This document shows, in pieces, positions 6,691-15,017 of a stretch of 24,328 bases of DNA. Each line of letters opens with the position of its first letter. Position 1 is the first letter of the stretch. Made by a program: the position numbers and the translations under genes. The notes under the pieces were generated by a model. It was not told where the DNA came from and made no database searches. It was given only the letters and a program-made list of their open reading frames with translations. Source of the DNA: an uncultured Collinsella sp. (GTDB lineage Bacteria; Actinomycetota; Coriobacteriia; Coriobacteriales; Coriobacteriaceae); the NCBI GenBank assembly GCA_934654795.1, contig CAKUGT010000023.1:1-24328 (forward strand), in the 5' to 3' direction.

Positions 6691-8406
6691 ATGACGGCCA
6701 CACCGTGGGGATTCCGGGACATATTGCCCGAGGAGGCTCAGGCGCGCGAAGAGATTGCGCTGACGGTGAAGGGCTGCTTTAGGGAGCATCATTATTTGCC
6801 GGTCGAAACGCCGCTGCTCGAGGATAAGGGTTCGCTCGAGGAGGGCGGCCGCATTGCGGACACGCCGTTCAAGCTCTTTGACGACGACGGCCGCCTGCTG
6901 GTGGTTCGTCCCGACAACACGCTGCCCATCGTGCGTCTGGTCTCGACCCGCATGCGCGCGGCCGACCTGCCGCTTCGCCTGCGCTACGAGGCGCCGGTGG
7001 TTCGCGAGTGCCAGCGCAATGCCGGCGGCTCGCGTCAGTTCACCCAGTTGGGCTTTGAGCTTATCGGCGCGGGCGATACCGCGGGCGATGTCGAGATTGT
7101 GTCGCTCGTGGCCGAAGCTGTGCATAAGCTCGCACTGCCCGATGCGCGCATTATCGCAGGTAGCGTGCGCCCGTTTAAGGAGCTGCTCGCGGCATGCGAG
7201 GATCGCGAGCTGGCTGCCGAGGCGCTGCGTTGCGTGCACGCCAACGACTTTGTGGGCCTCGATACCCGCGTGGCGGAAAGCGCCGAGCCCGAGGCCGTGA
7301 AGGCCGCCATTAGCGAGCTGCCGCGCCTGCATGGCGGCGCCGAGGTGCTCGACCGCGTGGACGCGTTGCTGGCGGCGGCCGGTATCGTCGCGCCGCTCAC
7401 ACGCGAGCTGCGTGCTCTTGTTGAGGGTCTGGCTCCCGAGGACGCTCAGGTGCTGTCCTTCGACTTCTCCATCATGAATTCCTTCGATTACTACACCGGC
7501 CTGGTCTTTAAGGCCTACGCGGGTGGCCTGCCCGATCCGGTCGGCTCGGGCGGTCGCTACGACTCTATCTTTACCGGCGCTTTTGGCGAGGGCATCGAGG
7601 TGCCAGCGGCAGGCTTTGCCTTTTCGCTCGAGCGCTTGGAGGCCGCGCGCACCTCGGCCGAGGACGCCGCCTCCGATGGCGATCACGCCGTGGGCCGTGG
7701 CGCCGAGAGCCCGCTGCGCATCGCCGTGCCCAAGGGTTCGCTCAAGGCCGACACGCTCGACGTGCTCGAGGCCGCGGGCTTGGAAGTCTCTGAGCTGCGC
7801 GATCCCGGCCGCCACCTGATCGTGCGCGGTCGCGACACGCGTGCCGGCGAGGGCGCGGTCGGCGATATTGAGTTTGTCATCGTGCGCCCCAGCGACGCGC
7901 CCGCCTTTGTGGGCTGCGGCGGTGCCGACTGCGGCATCTGCGGCTGGGACTCGCTCATCGAGGCCGACCTCAACCTGCTGCAGCTCGTCGATCTGGGCTA
8001 TGGCCTGTGCACCTTCATTGAGGCGGAGCCCGCATGGCGCGCCGGCCAGGCCGAGCGCAACTATGCCCGCCGCGGGTCGCTTCGCGTGGCCACCAAGTAC
8101 CCGCGCATCGCGAGCGCCTGGTATGCCGAGCGCGGCGTGAATGCCGATATCGTCTCGCTGCACGGCAATATTGAGTTGGGCCCCATTGTCGGCATGACCG
8201 ACCGCATCGTGGACATTACCGCAACGGGTGCGACCCTGCGCGACAACGACCTGGTCATTACCGGTCGCATCATGGATTGCACGGCGCGCTTCTTCGTTAA
8301 CCCGGGCGCTGCGCGTCTGGACCCGCGTGTGCGTAACCTGGCCGATCGCTTGGCGGCTGCCGTGAAGGACAAGCATTTTGAGCCCGTCGCGGGCTCGGCA
8401 CAATAG
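6691..8406 (+). CDS. hisZG: HisZ-HisG fusion: ATP phosphoribosyltransferase with built-in regulatory subunit
   Basis: A 571-residue single frame joins two proteins that normally form a hetero-octamer. Residues 1 to about 325 are HisZ, a histidyl-tRNA-synthetase-like regulatory subunit (PWGFRDILPEEA near the start, NSFDYYTGLVF and GSGGRYDS in the middle). After a short Ala/Asp/Gly linker, residues 341 to about 563 are short-form HisG (LRIAVPKGSL, VRPSDAPAFV, ELGPIVGMTDRIVDI, and the PRPP-binding ATGATLRDN). The protein catalyses the first step of histidine synthesis, ATP + PRPP to phosphoribosyl-ATP, and HisZ is needed for activity and histidine feedback in short-form enzymes. The ATG at 6691 has GAGGAGG 8 nt upstream; longer in-frame starts reach into the leader. 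No stop or frameshift separates the halves. Confidence 0.93.
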   Translation: MTATPWGFRDILPEEAQAREEIALTVKGCFREHHYLPVETPLLEDKGSLEEGGRIADTPFKLFDDDGRLLVVRPDNTLPIVRLVSTRMRAADLPLRLRYEAPVVRECQRNAGGSRQFTQLGFELIGAGDTAGDVEIVSLVAEAVHKLALPDARIIAGSVRPFKELLAACEDRELAAEALRCVHANDFVGLDTRVAESAEPEAVKAAISELPRLHGGAEVLDRVDALLAAAGIVAPLTRELRALVEGLAPEDAQVLSFDFSIMNSFDYYTGLVFKAYAGGLPDPVGSGGRYDSIFTGAFGEGIEVPAAGFAFSLERLEAARTSAEDAASDGDHAVGRGAESPLRIAVPKGSLKADTLDVLEAAGLEVSELRDPGRHLIVRGRDTRAGEGAVGDIEFVIVRPSDAPAFVGCGGADCGICGWDSLIEADLNLLQLVDLGYGLCTFIEAEPAWRAGQAERNYARRGSLRVATKYPRIASAWYAERGVNADIVSLHGNIELGPIVGMTDRIVDITATGATLRDNDLVITGRIMDCTARFFVNPGAARLDPRVRNLADRLAAAVKDKHFEPVAGSAQ

Positions 8407-8511
8407 CGCGAGCGCGCACGGGCGCCCCCACGTCCGGGCTGCGGGCCGATTGTCGCCACTGCCCGGCCTCTCGTTTCTCAAACGCAACCTCGACCGATAG
8501 GGGATACCGAT

Positions 8512-9948
8512 ATGAAGACCATCAAGCTTGCTCCCGGCGAGCGCCTCGTTACCAACCAGCTCAACCGCAAGGGCGTGCTGCCGCAAAACATCGTCGACGC
8601 CGCCCGCGATATCGTGGCCAACGTGCGCGCCAACGGCGATGCCGCGGTGCGCGATTGCTGCCAGCGTTTTGACGGTGTTGAGCTGCAGAGCTTCCGCCTG
8701 CCGCAGGAGCAGATCGATGCTGCGCTCGAAGGCCTCGACCCGGCCTTTGTCGCCGCGCTCGAGAAGGCCGCGCGCCAGATTCGCGAGTTCCACCAGCGCG
8801 AGGTCGAGCAGAGCTGGTTTACCACGCGTGCGGACGGCACGATGCTCGGCGTTAAGGTGACCCCGCTCGCGGCGGCCGGCATCTACGTGCCGGGCGGTCG
8901 CGCGCAGTATCCCTCCACGGTGCTCATGAATGCCATTCCCGCCAAGGTCGCCGGCGTCAAGCGCGTGGTCATGGTGACCCCGCCGCAAAAGGACGGCCTT
9001 ATCAGCCCCTACACGCTCGCCGCGGCCAAGCTCGGCGGCGTGGACGAGATCTATATGGTGGGCGGCGCTCAGGCCGTGGCCGCGCTGGCGTACGGTACCG
9101 AGGCCATTCCGCGCGTCGACAAGATCACCGGCCCGGGCAACGCTTTTGTCGCCGCGGCCAAGCAGATCGTGTCGGGTGACGTGGGTATCGACATGGTCGC
9201 TGGTCCGTCCGAGGTCTGCGTGCTGGCCGACGCCACCGCCAAGCCCATGGTGGTCGCTGCCGACCTGATGGCTCAGGCCGAGCATGATCCGCTGGCCGCC
9301 TGCTACCTGGTGACCTGCGACGAGCAGTTTGCGCGTGAGGTCGAGGCCGGCATCGACATCCTGGTGGCACAGTCGCCGCGCGCCGAGATCACGCGTGCCT
9401 CGCTCGATAACGAGGGCACCATCGTGGTGGCCGCCGACATGGCCGCCGCCGTCGAGGCCGTGAACACCGTGGCGCCCGAGCACCTGGAGCTGCACTGCAA
9501 GGACGCGATGGGCCTGCTCGGCGGCATTCGCAACGCCGGCGCCATCTTTGTGGGCGCCTGGAGCTCCGAGCCGCTCGGCGATTACGTCGCCGGCCCCAAC
9601 CACACGCTGCCGACCGGCGGCACGGCCATGTTCTCCAACCCGCTTTCGGTGGAGGAGTTCGTCAAGCGCTCGAGCGTCATCTGCTACACGCCCGAGGGTC
9701 TGCTTTCCGACGCTCCCGCTACGCAGCGTCTGGCCGAGGCAGAGGGCCTGTGGGCGCACGCGCTTTCGGCCGCATTGCGCCGTCGTGTGCTGGAGCAAGG
9801 CGAGGACTCTGTGAGTGCTGAGTCGCTGGCGGCAGCCGACCTGACTAAGGTTGCCTGGCCGGGCGATGCGACCGCGACGGTTGCCGAGGGCGTGGACCTG
9901 GCGGCTGCGGGCGCGGATGGCGCGGGCGCGACCGGCGAGGAGGCCTAA
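8512..9948 (+). CDS. hisD: Histidinol dehydrogenase
   Basis: A 478-residue zinc enzyme that makes the last two oxidations, L-histidinol to L-histidine, with NAD+. Family blocks are clear: PGGRAQYPSTVLMN, ITGPGNAFVAAAK, DMVAGPSEVCVLAD, the catalytic region AEHDPLA, TVAPEHLELH, and the C-terminal GPNHTLPTGGTA-x-FSNPLSVEEF. It is about 45 residues longer than the usual 430 because of an Ala/Gly/Glu-rich low-complexity tail after position 435. A GATAGGGGATA ribosome-binding region precedes the ATG. The 105-nt gap from hisZG holds no convincing promoter or terminator. hisC begins 1 nt after its stop. Confidence 0.95.
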   Translation: MKTIKLAPGERLVTNQLNRKGVLPQNIVDAARDIVANVRANGDAAVRDCCQRFDGVELQSFRLPQEQIDAALEGLDPAFVAALEKAARQIREFHQREVEQSWFTTRADGTMLGVKVTPLAAAGIYVPGGRAQYPSTVLMNAIPAKVAGVKRVVMVTPPQKDGLISPYTLAAAKLGGVDEIYMVGGAQAVAALAYGTEAIPRVDKITGPGNAFVAAAKQIVSGDVGIDMVAGPSEVCVLADATAKPMVVAADLMAQAEHDPLAACYLVTCDEQFAREVEAGIDILVAQSPRAEITRASLDNEGTIVVAADMAAAVEAVNTVAPEHLELHCKDAMGLLGGIRNAGAIFVGAWSSEPLGDYVAGPNHTLPTGGTAMFSNPLSVEEFVKRSSVICYTPEGLLSDAPATQRLAEAEGLWAHALSAALRRRVLEQGEDSVSAESLAAADLTKVAWPGDATATVAEGVDLAAAGADGAGATGEEA

Positions 9949-9949
9949 T

Positions 9950-11065
9950 ATGGCCGAGCTGACGCCCCGCATGAAGGGGCTCGTCCAGCCTTACTTGGCC
10001 GGTATTGAGCCCTACGATCCCAACTTTACGCCCACACGCATCAACCTTTCGGCCAACGAGAACACCTATCCCGTGCCGGCCGGCGTGCGCGAGGCGGTCG
10101 ATGCGGCCCTGGCTGCCACGCCGCTCAACCGTTATCCCGATCCCATGTCCAATGACCTGCGCGACGAGCTTGCTGCCTGGCATGGCGTGACGCGCGAGAA
10201 TATCTGCGTGGGCAACGGCGGCGATGAGCTGCTCTATAACTACCTGCTGGCGTTTGGCGGCGCGGGGCGGACTCTGCTCAACTGCCCGCCGTGCTTTAGC
10301 GAGTACGCCTTCTTTGCGTCGCTGTGCCAGACCGAGGTACGCGACGTGTGGCGCGATCCTGCCACTTTTGAGCTCGACCAGGCTGCCGTGCTTGCCGCGG
10401 CGCCGGAGTGCGACCTGGCCATCGTGACCTCGCCCAACAATCCCACGGGCGACGTGGCTCCGCTCGACTTTGTCGCGGCGCTGTGCGAAGCCTGCCCCGG
10501 CATGGTTATGGTCGACGAGGCCTATGTTGAGTTTGCCGACGATTCGTTTGGCGCGGCCACGACGGCACAGGGACTTATCGCCGAGCATCCCAACCTGGTG
10601 ATTCTGCACACGCTGTCCAAGGCGTTTGGCGCCGCTGGCACGCGTCTGGGCTATGTGATTGCAGCGCCCGAGGTCATCGACGTGTTCGCGGCGATTCGCC
10701 AGATCTATTCGGTCAATGTGCTGAGCCAGGCCGCGGCACTTGCCTGCGTACGTGCCCGCGATGCGTATGCGCCCGTGGTGGCGCTGGTTGCGAACGAGCG
10801 CGACCGCGAGCTGGCTTCCTTGCACGCGATGGGTGCCGCGGGCCTGCCGGTGGAGGCATGGCCGAGTGCGGCGAACTTTGTGCTCGTGCGCACTCCGCAC
10901 GCCACGCGCCTGCGCGAGCGCCTGCGCGACGAGTATTCCATTTTGGTGCGCGACTTTAGCTACGCGCCGGGCCTTGCGGACTGTCTGCGCATTACCGTGG
11001 GCACGCCGCAGGAAAACGAAGAAGTGCTGGACGCGTTCGCCGCGCTGGTGAAGGAGGAGATGTAG
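9950..11065 (+). CDS. hisC: Histidinol-phosphate aminotransferase
   Basis: A 371-residue PLP enzyme (class I/II fold) that transaminates imidazole acetol phosphate with glutamate to histidinol phosphate. Visible are NLSANENTYPVP (N-terminal substrate block), NRYPDP, GNGGDELL, SPNNPTGDV, VDEAYVEF, and the PLP lysine K224 in LHTLSKAFGAAGTRLGY. The ATG at 9950 is 1 nt after the hisD stop and uses GAGGAGG in the end of hisD, so the two are likely coupled. A longer frame from 9851 reads through hisD and is rejected. hisB starts directly at the next base after its stop. Confidence 0.95.
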   Translation: MAELTPRMKGLVQPYLAGIEPYDPNFTPTRINLSANENTYPVPAGVREAVDAALAATPLNRYPDPMSNDLRDELAAWHGVTRENICVGNGGDELLYNYLLAFGGAGRTLLNCPPCFSEYAFFASLCQTEVRDVWRDPATFELDQAAVLAAAPECDLAIVTSPNNPTGDVAPLDFVAALCEACPGMVMVDEAYVEFADDSFGAATTAQGLIAEHPNLVILHTLSKAFGAAGTRLGYVIAAPEVIDVFAAIRQIYSVNVLSQAAALACVRARDAYAPVVALVANERDRELASLHAMGAAGLPVEAWPSAANFVLVRTPHATRLRERLRDEYSILVRDFSYAPGLADCLRITVGTPQENEEVLDAFAALVKEEM

Positions 11066-11653
11066 ATGGGCCGTTATGCCGAGGTAACCCGTAAGACGGG
11101 CGAGACCGACATTGTCGTCAAGCTCGACCTGGATGGATCCGGCGTGTGCGATATCTCGACCGGCGTGCCGTTTTTCGATCACATGCTCAACGCCTTTGGC
11201 CGCCATGGTCTGTTTGACCTGACGGTGCACGCGGTGGGCGACGTGGAGGTCGACGCGCATCACACCGTCGAGGACACGGGCATTGTGCTGGGCGAGGCGT
11301 TTTGCCAGGCGCTGGGCGACAAGGCGGGCATTACGCGCTTTGCCGATGCGGCGATTGCCATGGACGAGACGCTTGTGATGGCTGCCGTGGATATCTCGGG
11401 CCGCGGACAGGCCTACTGCGAGCTGCCCGTGCCCACCGAGCGCGTGGGCAGCTTCGATACCGAGCTGGCGGTCGAGTTCTTCTACGCCTTCGCGCGCGAT
11501 GCCAAGCTCACGCTGCATGTGCGCGAGCTGGCGGGCGGCAACTCGCATCACATTATTGAGGCCGCCTTTAAGGCCGTGGGCCGCACGATGCGCCACGCCT
11601 GCGAGCTCGATCCCCGCGTACAGGGCATCCCCAGTACCAAGGGCTCACTGTAA
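11066..11653 (+). CDS. hisB: Imidazoleglycerol-phosphate dehydratase
   Basis: A 195-residue stand-alone dehydratase (no phosphatase domain), the sixth step of the pathway. The two manganese-binding motifs of the family are present: DAHHTVEDTG (approx. 62-71) and GNSHHIIEAAFKA (approx. 155-167). So are the FFDHMLNAFGRHG block near the N-terminus and the final STKGSL. The ATG abuts the hisC stop, with AAGGAGGAG inside the hisC end as Shine-Dalgarno. Because HisB here lacks the phosphatase half seen in E. coli, a separate histidinol-phosphatase is needed; the PHP gene at 15018-15929 is the obvious candidate. Confidence 0.96.
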   Translation: MGRYAEVTRKTGETDIVVKLDLDGSGVCDISTGVPFFDHMLNAFGRHGLFDLTVHAVGDVEVDAHHTVEDTGIVLGEAFCQALGDKAGITRFADAAIAMDETLVMAAVDISGRGQAYCELPVPTERVGSFDTELAVEFFYAFARDAKLTLHVRELAGGNSHHIIEAAFKAVGRTMRHACELDPRVQGIPSTKGSL

Positions 11654-11666
11654 CCGTCACAAGGGT

Positions 11667-11707
11667 AAAACCACCACGAAGGTACCTGTCCCCTTTGTGG
11701 TGGTTTT
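11667..11707. repeat. Strong 16-bp hairpin between hisB and hisH
   Basis: Arms 11667-11682 and 11692-11707 pair over 16 bp with one G-T, with loop TACCTGTCC. The outer AAAA/TTTT pairs could serve as A- and T-tracts, so it could act as a terminator in either direction. It nevertheless sits inside the operon, and no promoter is seen after it. It may be a partial terminator, a processing site, or an inserted REP-like palindrome; the CCTGTCCCC core is of a kind often seen in such elements. Confidence 0.7.
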
Positions 11708-11732
11708 GGATGATGAGAAGTGGAGGGGTCGC

Positions 11733-12434
11733 GTGGGCGAACCGAAGATCGTGGTGGTCGACTACCACAAGGGCAACTTGTCGAGCGTCGTGCGCGGGCT
11801 TGCGCGCGCCGGTGCCGCCGCCTGTACGTCGGATGATCCGGAGCAGATCCGCGACGCCGACGGCCTGGTCATCCCGGGCGTGGGCGCGTTCTATGACGCG
11901 ATCGCCTTTATGCGCCAGAGCGGCGAGGCGGACGCGGTGCTCGGTGCCGTTGTCGCCGGAACTCCGCTGCTCGGCATCTGCCTGGGTCTTCAGCTCTTTT
12001 TTGAGCGCGGCAACGAGGGCGTGCCTGCGGACGAGGGCGTGGCCGCGGATGGCGGCACCCCCGAGCAGGCTGGCGGCCCCTGGGTCGATGGCCTGGGCAT
12101 CATGCGCGGTTCGTGTACGCGCTTGGAATCGAGTCGCCTGAAGGTGCCGCACGTGGGCTGGGACCAGGTGCACATGACGCCCGCCGGCGCGGCCGATCCG
12201 TTGCTCGCCGGTTTTGCCGAGGGCGCCAACATGTACTTCACCCACAGCTACGCGGTGGCCGACGACGCCGATGCCGCTGATGTTTTGGCGCGCACGCACT
12301 ACACGCGGAGCTTCCCGTGCATCGCGCGTCATGGCAACGTGTGGGGCTGTCAGTTCCATCCCGAGAAATCCTCCGCGCTTGGTCAGCGCATTCTTAAGAA
12401 CTTCGTCAACATCGTCGAGGAGGTTGGCCGATGA
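11733..12434 (+). CDS. hisH: Imidazole glycerol phosphate synthase, glutaminase subunit
   Basis: A 233-residue class-I glutamine amidotransferase that supplies ammonia to HisF. The catalytic triad is visible: C83 in LLGICLGLQLFFE, with H209 and E211 in QFHPEKS. Other family blocks are VDYHKGNLSSV at the start, IPGVGAFYDA, PHVGWDQV and YFTHSYAV. The GTG at 11733 is chosen because GGAGGGG lies 4 nt upstream and the protein then begins as HisH normally does; the frame is open further upstream through hisB. An Ala/Gly/Glu-rich insert of about 20 residues (approx. 92-113) follows the nucleophile region. Its TGA overlaps the hisA ATG (ATGA). Confidence 0.94.
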   Translation: MGEPKIVVVDYHKGNLSSVVRGLARAGAAACTSDDPEQIRDADGLVIPGVGAFYDAIAFMRQSGEADAVLGAVVAGTPLLGICLGLQLFFERGNEGVPADEGVAADGGTPEQAGGPWVDGLGIMRGSCTRLESSRLKVPHVGWDQVHMTPAGAADPLLAGFAEGANMYFTHSYAVADDADAADVLARTHYTRSFPCIARHGNVWGCQFHPEKSSALGQRILKNFVNIVEEVGR

Positions 12435-13174
12435 TCCTGTTTCCCGCAATCGATCTGATCGGCGGCAAGGTTGTGCGCCTGGAGCGCGGCGACCGCAGCC
12501 GCTGCAAGGTATATTCCGACGACCCCGTCGCCGTCGCCCGCTCGTTTGCCGAGCAGGGCGCGAACTGGGTGCATGTCGTCGACCTGTCCGCTGCTTTTGG
12601 CGAGGACGAGGACGCGTGCGCTGCCAACTCGGCGGCGATTAAGGCTATCTGCGGCGTCGACGGCCTGTCCGTGGACGTGGGCGGCGGTGTCCGCTCGCTC
12701 GCGCGCATCGACGAGCTGGCCGGCTATGGTGCTCGCCGCATTGCGCTGGGCACCGTGCTGGTGACCGAGCCGGGTTTTGCCGAGGTGGCAGCCCAAGGCT
12801 TTGGCGAGCTGTTGGTGGCAGATATTGCCGCGCGCGACGGCCAGGTCAAGGTGAATGGCTGGCGCGACGGCGCGGGCGTGGCGCTCGACGATGCAGTGGC
12901 GCAGCTTTCCGAGCTGGGCTTTAAGCATCTGGTGTATACCGACATCGCGCGCGATGGCATGCAGACGGGCATCGATGTGGCGGCGTATCGCCATGTGGCC
13001 GAGGTCGCGGGATTTCCCGTCGTGGCTTCGGGCGGCATCTCGACGCTCGACGACATCCGCGCGCTGGCCGCGGTGGGCGAGGGCGCGATTGAAGGTGCCA
13101 TCACCGGCCGTGCGCTCTACGAGGGCAACTTTACGCTGGTACAGGCGTTGGCCGCCGCCCGAGGGGAGGAGTAG
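12431..13174 (+). CDS. hisA: ProFAR isomerase
   Basis: A 247-residue (beta-alpha)8 barrel that opens the ribose of ProFAR by Amadori rearrangement. The two catalytic aspartates are D8 (LFPAIDLIGGKVVRL) and D131 (LLVADIAARDG). The phosphate-binding ends of the half-barrels are seen as VGGGVR and ASGGIS. It overlaps hisH by 4 nt, indicating coupled translation. In some actinobacteria this enzyme (PriA) also isomerises phosphoribosylanthranilate for tryptophan. Nothing here decides that question, so dual function cannot be excluded if the genome lacks trpF. Confidence 0.93.
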   Translation: MILFPAIDLIGGKVVRLERGDRSRCKVYSDDPVAVARSFAEQGANWVHVVDLSAAFGEDEDACAANSAAIKAICGVDGLSVDVGGGVRSLARIDELAGYGARRIALGTVLVTEPGFAEVAAQGFGELLVADIAARDGQVKVNGWRDGAGVALDDAVAQLSELGFKHLVYTDIARDGMQTGIDVAAYRHVAEVAGFPVVASGGISTLDDIRALAAVGEGAIEGAITGRALYEGNFTLVQALAAARGEE

Positions 13175-13177
13175 CCC

Positions 13178-13960
13178 ATGCTTACCAAGCGCGTGATTCC
13201 CTGTCTAGACGTCAAGGACGGCCGTGTGGTCAAAGGCGTCAACTTTGTGAGCCTGCGCGATGCGGGCGATCCGGTGGAGCTTGCCCGTGCCTACGACCGC
13301 GAGGGTGCAGACGAGGTCGTCTTCCTGGACATTACCGCCACGAGCGACAACCGCGTGACGACCATCGAGATGGCGGCGCACGCGGCCGAGGAGCTCGCTA
13401 TTCCCTATACCGTGGGCGGCGGTTTCCGCGACTTGGCGGGCATGCGAACCATGGTGGCGGCCGGTGCCGACAAGGTATCGCTCAACTCTGCCGCCGTGCG
13501 CGACCCGTCGCTGATCAGCCAGGCTGCCGCGGCGTTTGGCAGCCAGGCCGTGGTCGTGGCGATCGATGCCAAGCGCGTCGGCCTGCCTGGGCAGCCGGAT
13601 GCCGACAAGTGGGAGGTTTTTACCGCAGGAGGCCGCAACGCCACGGGTATCGATGCGGTGGCGTGGGCCGAGGAGGCGGCCCGTCGCGGTGCCGGCGAGA
13701 TCTTGCTCACCAGCATGGATCGCGACGGCACCAAGGCTGGCTTTGACCTGGCGCTCACCCGCGCCGTGGCGCGCGCGGTGCCAATCCCCGTCATCGCGAG
13801 CGGCGGCGTGGGCACGCTCGAGCATTTCGCCGAGGGCGTGATCGAGGGCGAAGCCGATGCCGTGCTGGCAGCAAGCGTCTTTCACTTTGGAACCTTCAGC
13901 ATTCGCCAGGTGAAGGAGTACATGGCCTCGCAGGGCATCCCTGTCAGGTTGGACTTCTAG
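13178..13960 (+). CDS. hisF: Imidazole glycerol phosphate synthase, cyclase subunit
   Basis: A 260-residue (beta-alpha)8 barrel, partner of HisH. It condenses PRFAR with ammonia to give IGP and AICAR. The catalytic aspartates D11 ([18 protein letters not shown]) and D130 ([10 protein letters not shown]) are at the textbook positions. The FLDITAT block, TVGGGFRD and the C-terminal IASGGVGT also match. GAGGAG ahead of the ATG overlaps the end of hisA, with 3 nt between the genes. After its stop comes a 131-nt gap before hisI with no obvious terminator. This is the largest gap in the second half of the operon. Confidence 0.96.
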   Translation: MLTKRVIPCLDVKDGRVVKGVNFVSLRDAGDPVELARAYDREGADEVVFLDITATSDNRVTTIEMAAHAAEELAIPYTVGGGFRDLAGMRTMVAAGADKVSLNSAAVRDPSLISQAAAAFGSQAVVVAIDAKRVGLPGQPDADKWEVFTAGGRNATGIDAVAWAEEAARRGAGEILLTSMDRDGTKAGFDLALTRAVARAVPIPVIASGGVGTLEHFAEGVIEGEADAVLAASVFHFGTFSIRQVKEYMASQGIPVRLDF

Positions 13961-14091
13961 CGCTGCGGCTTGCCCAGGCACCGCATCTTGCCGCTCACAA
14001 AGTACGCGTCGCTCCTCTTTCGCGGCAACCTGCGGCACCTGGACAACCCTCGCCGACCTGTGGGGCTTACTGTTATTACTTGGGAGAAATG

Positions 14092-14433
14092 ATGACTGAG
14101 GTAGTAGAAGCTGCTGATCTTAAATACGACGCCCGCGGGCTGATTCCTTGTGTGGTTCAGCAATATGATACCGGCGAGGTGCTTATGGTTGCTTGGATGA
14201 ACGAGGAATCGGTGGGACTTACGCTCAAGACCGGGACCACGTGGTTTTGGAGCCGCAGCCGCCAGGAGCTCTGGAACAAGGGCGCGACGAGCGGCAACAT
14301 GCAGGAGGTCAAGGAGCTCTGGGCCGACTGCGATAGCGATACGCTGCTGGTCAAGGTCGACTCGCCGGGTCCGGCCTGCCATACCGGCAGCCGTACCTGC
14401 TTCTTTAAGTGCGTAAAGGGGGGAACACGATGA
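14092..14433 (+). CDS. hisI: Phosphoribosyl-AMP cyclohydrolase
   Basis: A 113-residue zinc/magnesium enzyme that opens the adenine ring of phosphoribosyl-AMP. Zinc cysteines are visible as C80 (WADCDSD), C96 and C103 ([13 protein letters not shown]); D79, D81 and D83 form the usual Mg site. The blocks [11 protein letters not shown] and [19 protein letters not shown] are typical. It is the stand-alone form, not fused to HisE as in E. coli. ATG codons at 14089 and 14092 and a TTG at 14080 are in frame; 14092 is preferred for its distance to GGGAG. The stop overlaps the next ATG (ATGA). Confidence 0.94.
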   Translation: MTEVVEAADLKYDARGLIPCVVQQYDTGEVLMVAWMNEESVGLTLKTGTTWFWSRSRQELWNKGATSGNMQEVKELWADCDSDTLLVKVDSPGPACHTGSRTCFFKCVKGGTR

Positions 14434-14657
14434 AGGTCGTGACGCCGTTCGAAGTCGCCGACTGCAACGCCGAACTCCTCCGCGCGGGCGTGCCGTGCCG
14501 CGTGCACCTGACCGATGCCTGCGGGGCGCAGTCGTTTTGGCTCGAGGCCGAGAAGGAAAGGCTCGATGAGGCCCATGCCGTCATCGTTGAGTTCTTTGAG
14601 AAAAAGGGCGCAAAGCCTCGGTTCGATGAGACCGGTACCTACTTTACGCTGCAGTAA
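14430..14657 (+). CDS. Small conserved-looking protein of unknown function within the his operon
   Basis: A 75-residue soluble protein overlapping hisI by 4 nt and ending 15 nt before hisE, so it is translationally coupled to histidine enzymes. The pattern is strand-helix ([16 protein letters not shown]), strand (PCRVHL), a [14 protein letters not shown] block, a charged helix ([12 protein letters not shown]) and a final strand. Three cysteines lie in the first half. The DACG block and overall size recall small families such as DUF3343 or one named after an R-D-A-C motif, but this is recall, not a search, and I cannot assign a function. GGGG precedes the start. Confidence 0.8.
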   Translation: MKVVTPFEVADCNAELLRAGVPCRVHLTDACGAQSFWLEAEKERLDEAHAVIVEFFEKKGAKPRFDETGTYFTLQ

Positions 14658-14672
14658 CGAGAGGAAATAACC

Positions 14673-14990
14673 ATGGGAGTCAGAACAGCTAACGTGCAGC
14701 CGGGAAATATCGGCGAGACGCTGACGGGCCTGGCCGAGGTGATTCACGGTCGTCGCGATGCGTCGCCACAGGAGAGCTACACCGCCCGTCTGCTGACCGA
14801 CGTCGAGGACGAGCTGCTCAAGAAGCTTGCCGAGGAGGCGAGCGAGGTGATCATGGCCTGCAAGGATAACGACCACGATCACATTCGCTACGAGGCCGGC
14901 GACCTGATCTACCACCTGCTCGTGACGCTCGAGCGCTACGGCATTACCCTCGACGAGCTGGCCGGCGAACTCAACGCCCGCCGCCACTAG
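14673..14990 (+). CDS. hisE: Phosphoribosyl-ATP pyrophosphohydrolase
   Basis: A 105-residue all-alpha MazG-superfamily enzyme that hydrolyses phosphoribosyl-ATP to phosphoribosyl-AMP and pyrophosphate, the second step of the pathway. The core E-E-x-x-E...D metal-binding pattern is visible: LLKKLAEEASEVIMACKD followed by YEAGDLIYHLLV. The SYTARLL block is family-typical. GAGAGGAAA precedes the ATG. It is the last gene of the operon, and no T-tailed terminator follows. The convergent PHP gene ends 28 nt further on, with only a 7-bp inverted repeat (14986-14992/15012-15018) between the two stops. Confidence 0.94.
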   Translation: MGVRTANVQPGNIGETLTGLAEVIHGRRDASPQESYTARLLTDVEDELLKKLAEEASEVIMACKDNDHDHIRYEAGDLIYHLLVTLERYGITLDELAGELNARRH

Positions 14991-15017
14991 TCATTGGGGA
15001 CGTTCTTAAACGACTAG

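Noticed and set aside
6640..9972. Open frame of 1110 codons on the minus strand opposite the hisZG and hisD genes
   Set aside because: It is a shadow of the C/G-ending codon bias of the his genes. It has no recognisable domain and is rich in His/Arg/Ala, as such antisense frames usually are. The same applies to 9845-11596, 217-1533 and 1464-2627 on the minus strand.
11499..11732. Upstream extension of hisH through hisB
   Set aside because: It reads hisB in another frame and the hairpin. GTG at 11733 with GGAGGGG and the normal HisH N-terminus is clearly better.
13961..14091. Internal promoter or riboswitch before hisI
   Set aside because: The 131-nt gap has AT-rich bits such as TGTTATTACT near 14071-14080, but no paired -35/-10 and no known leader structure that I can recognise.
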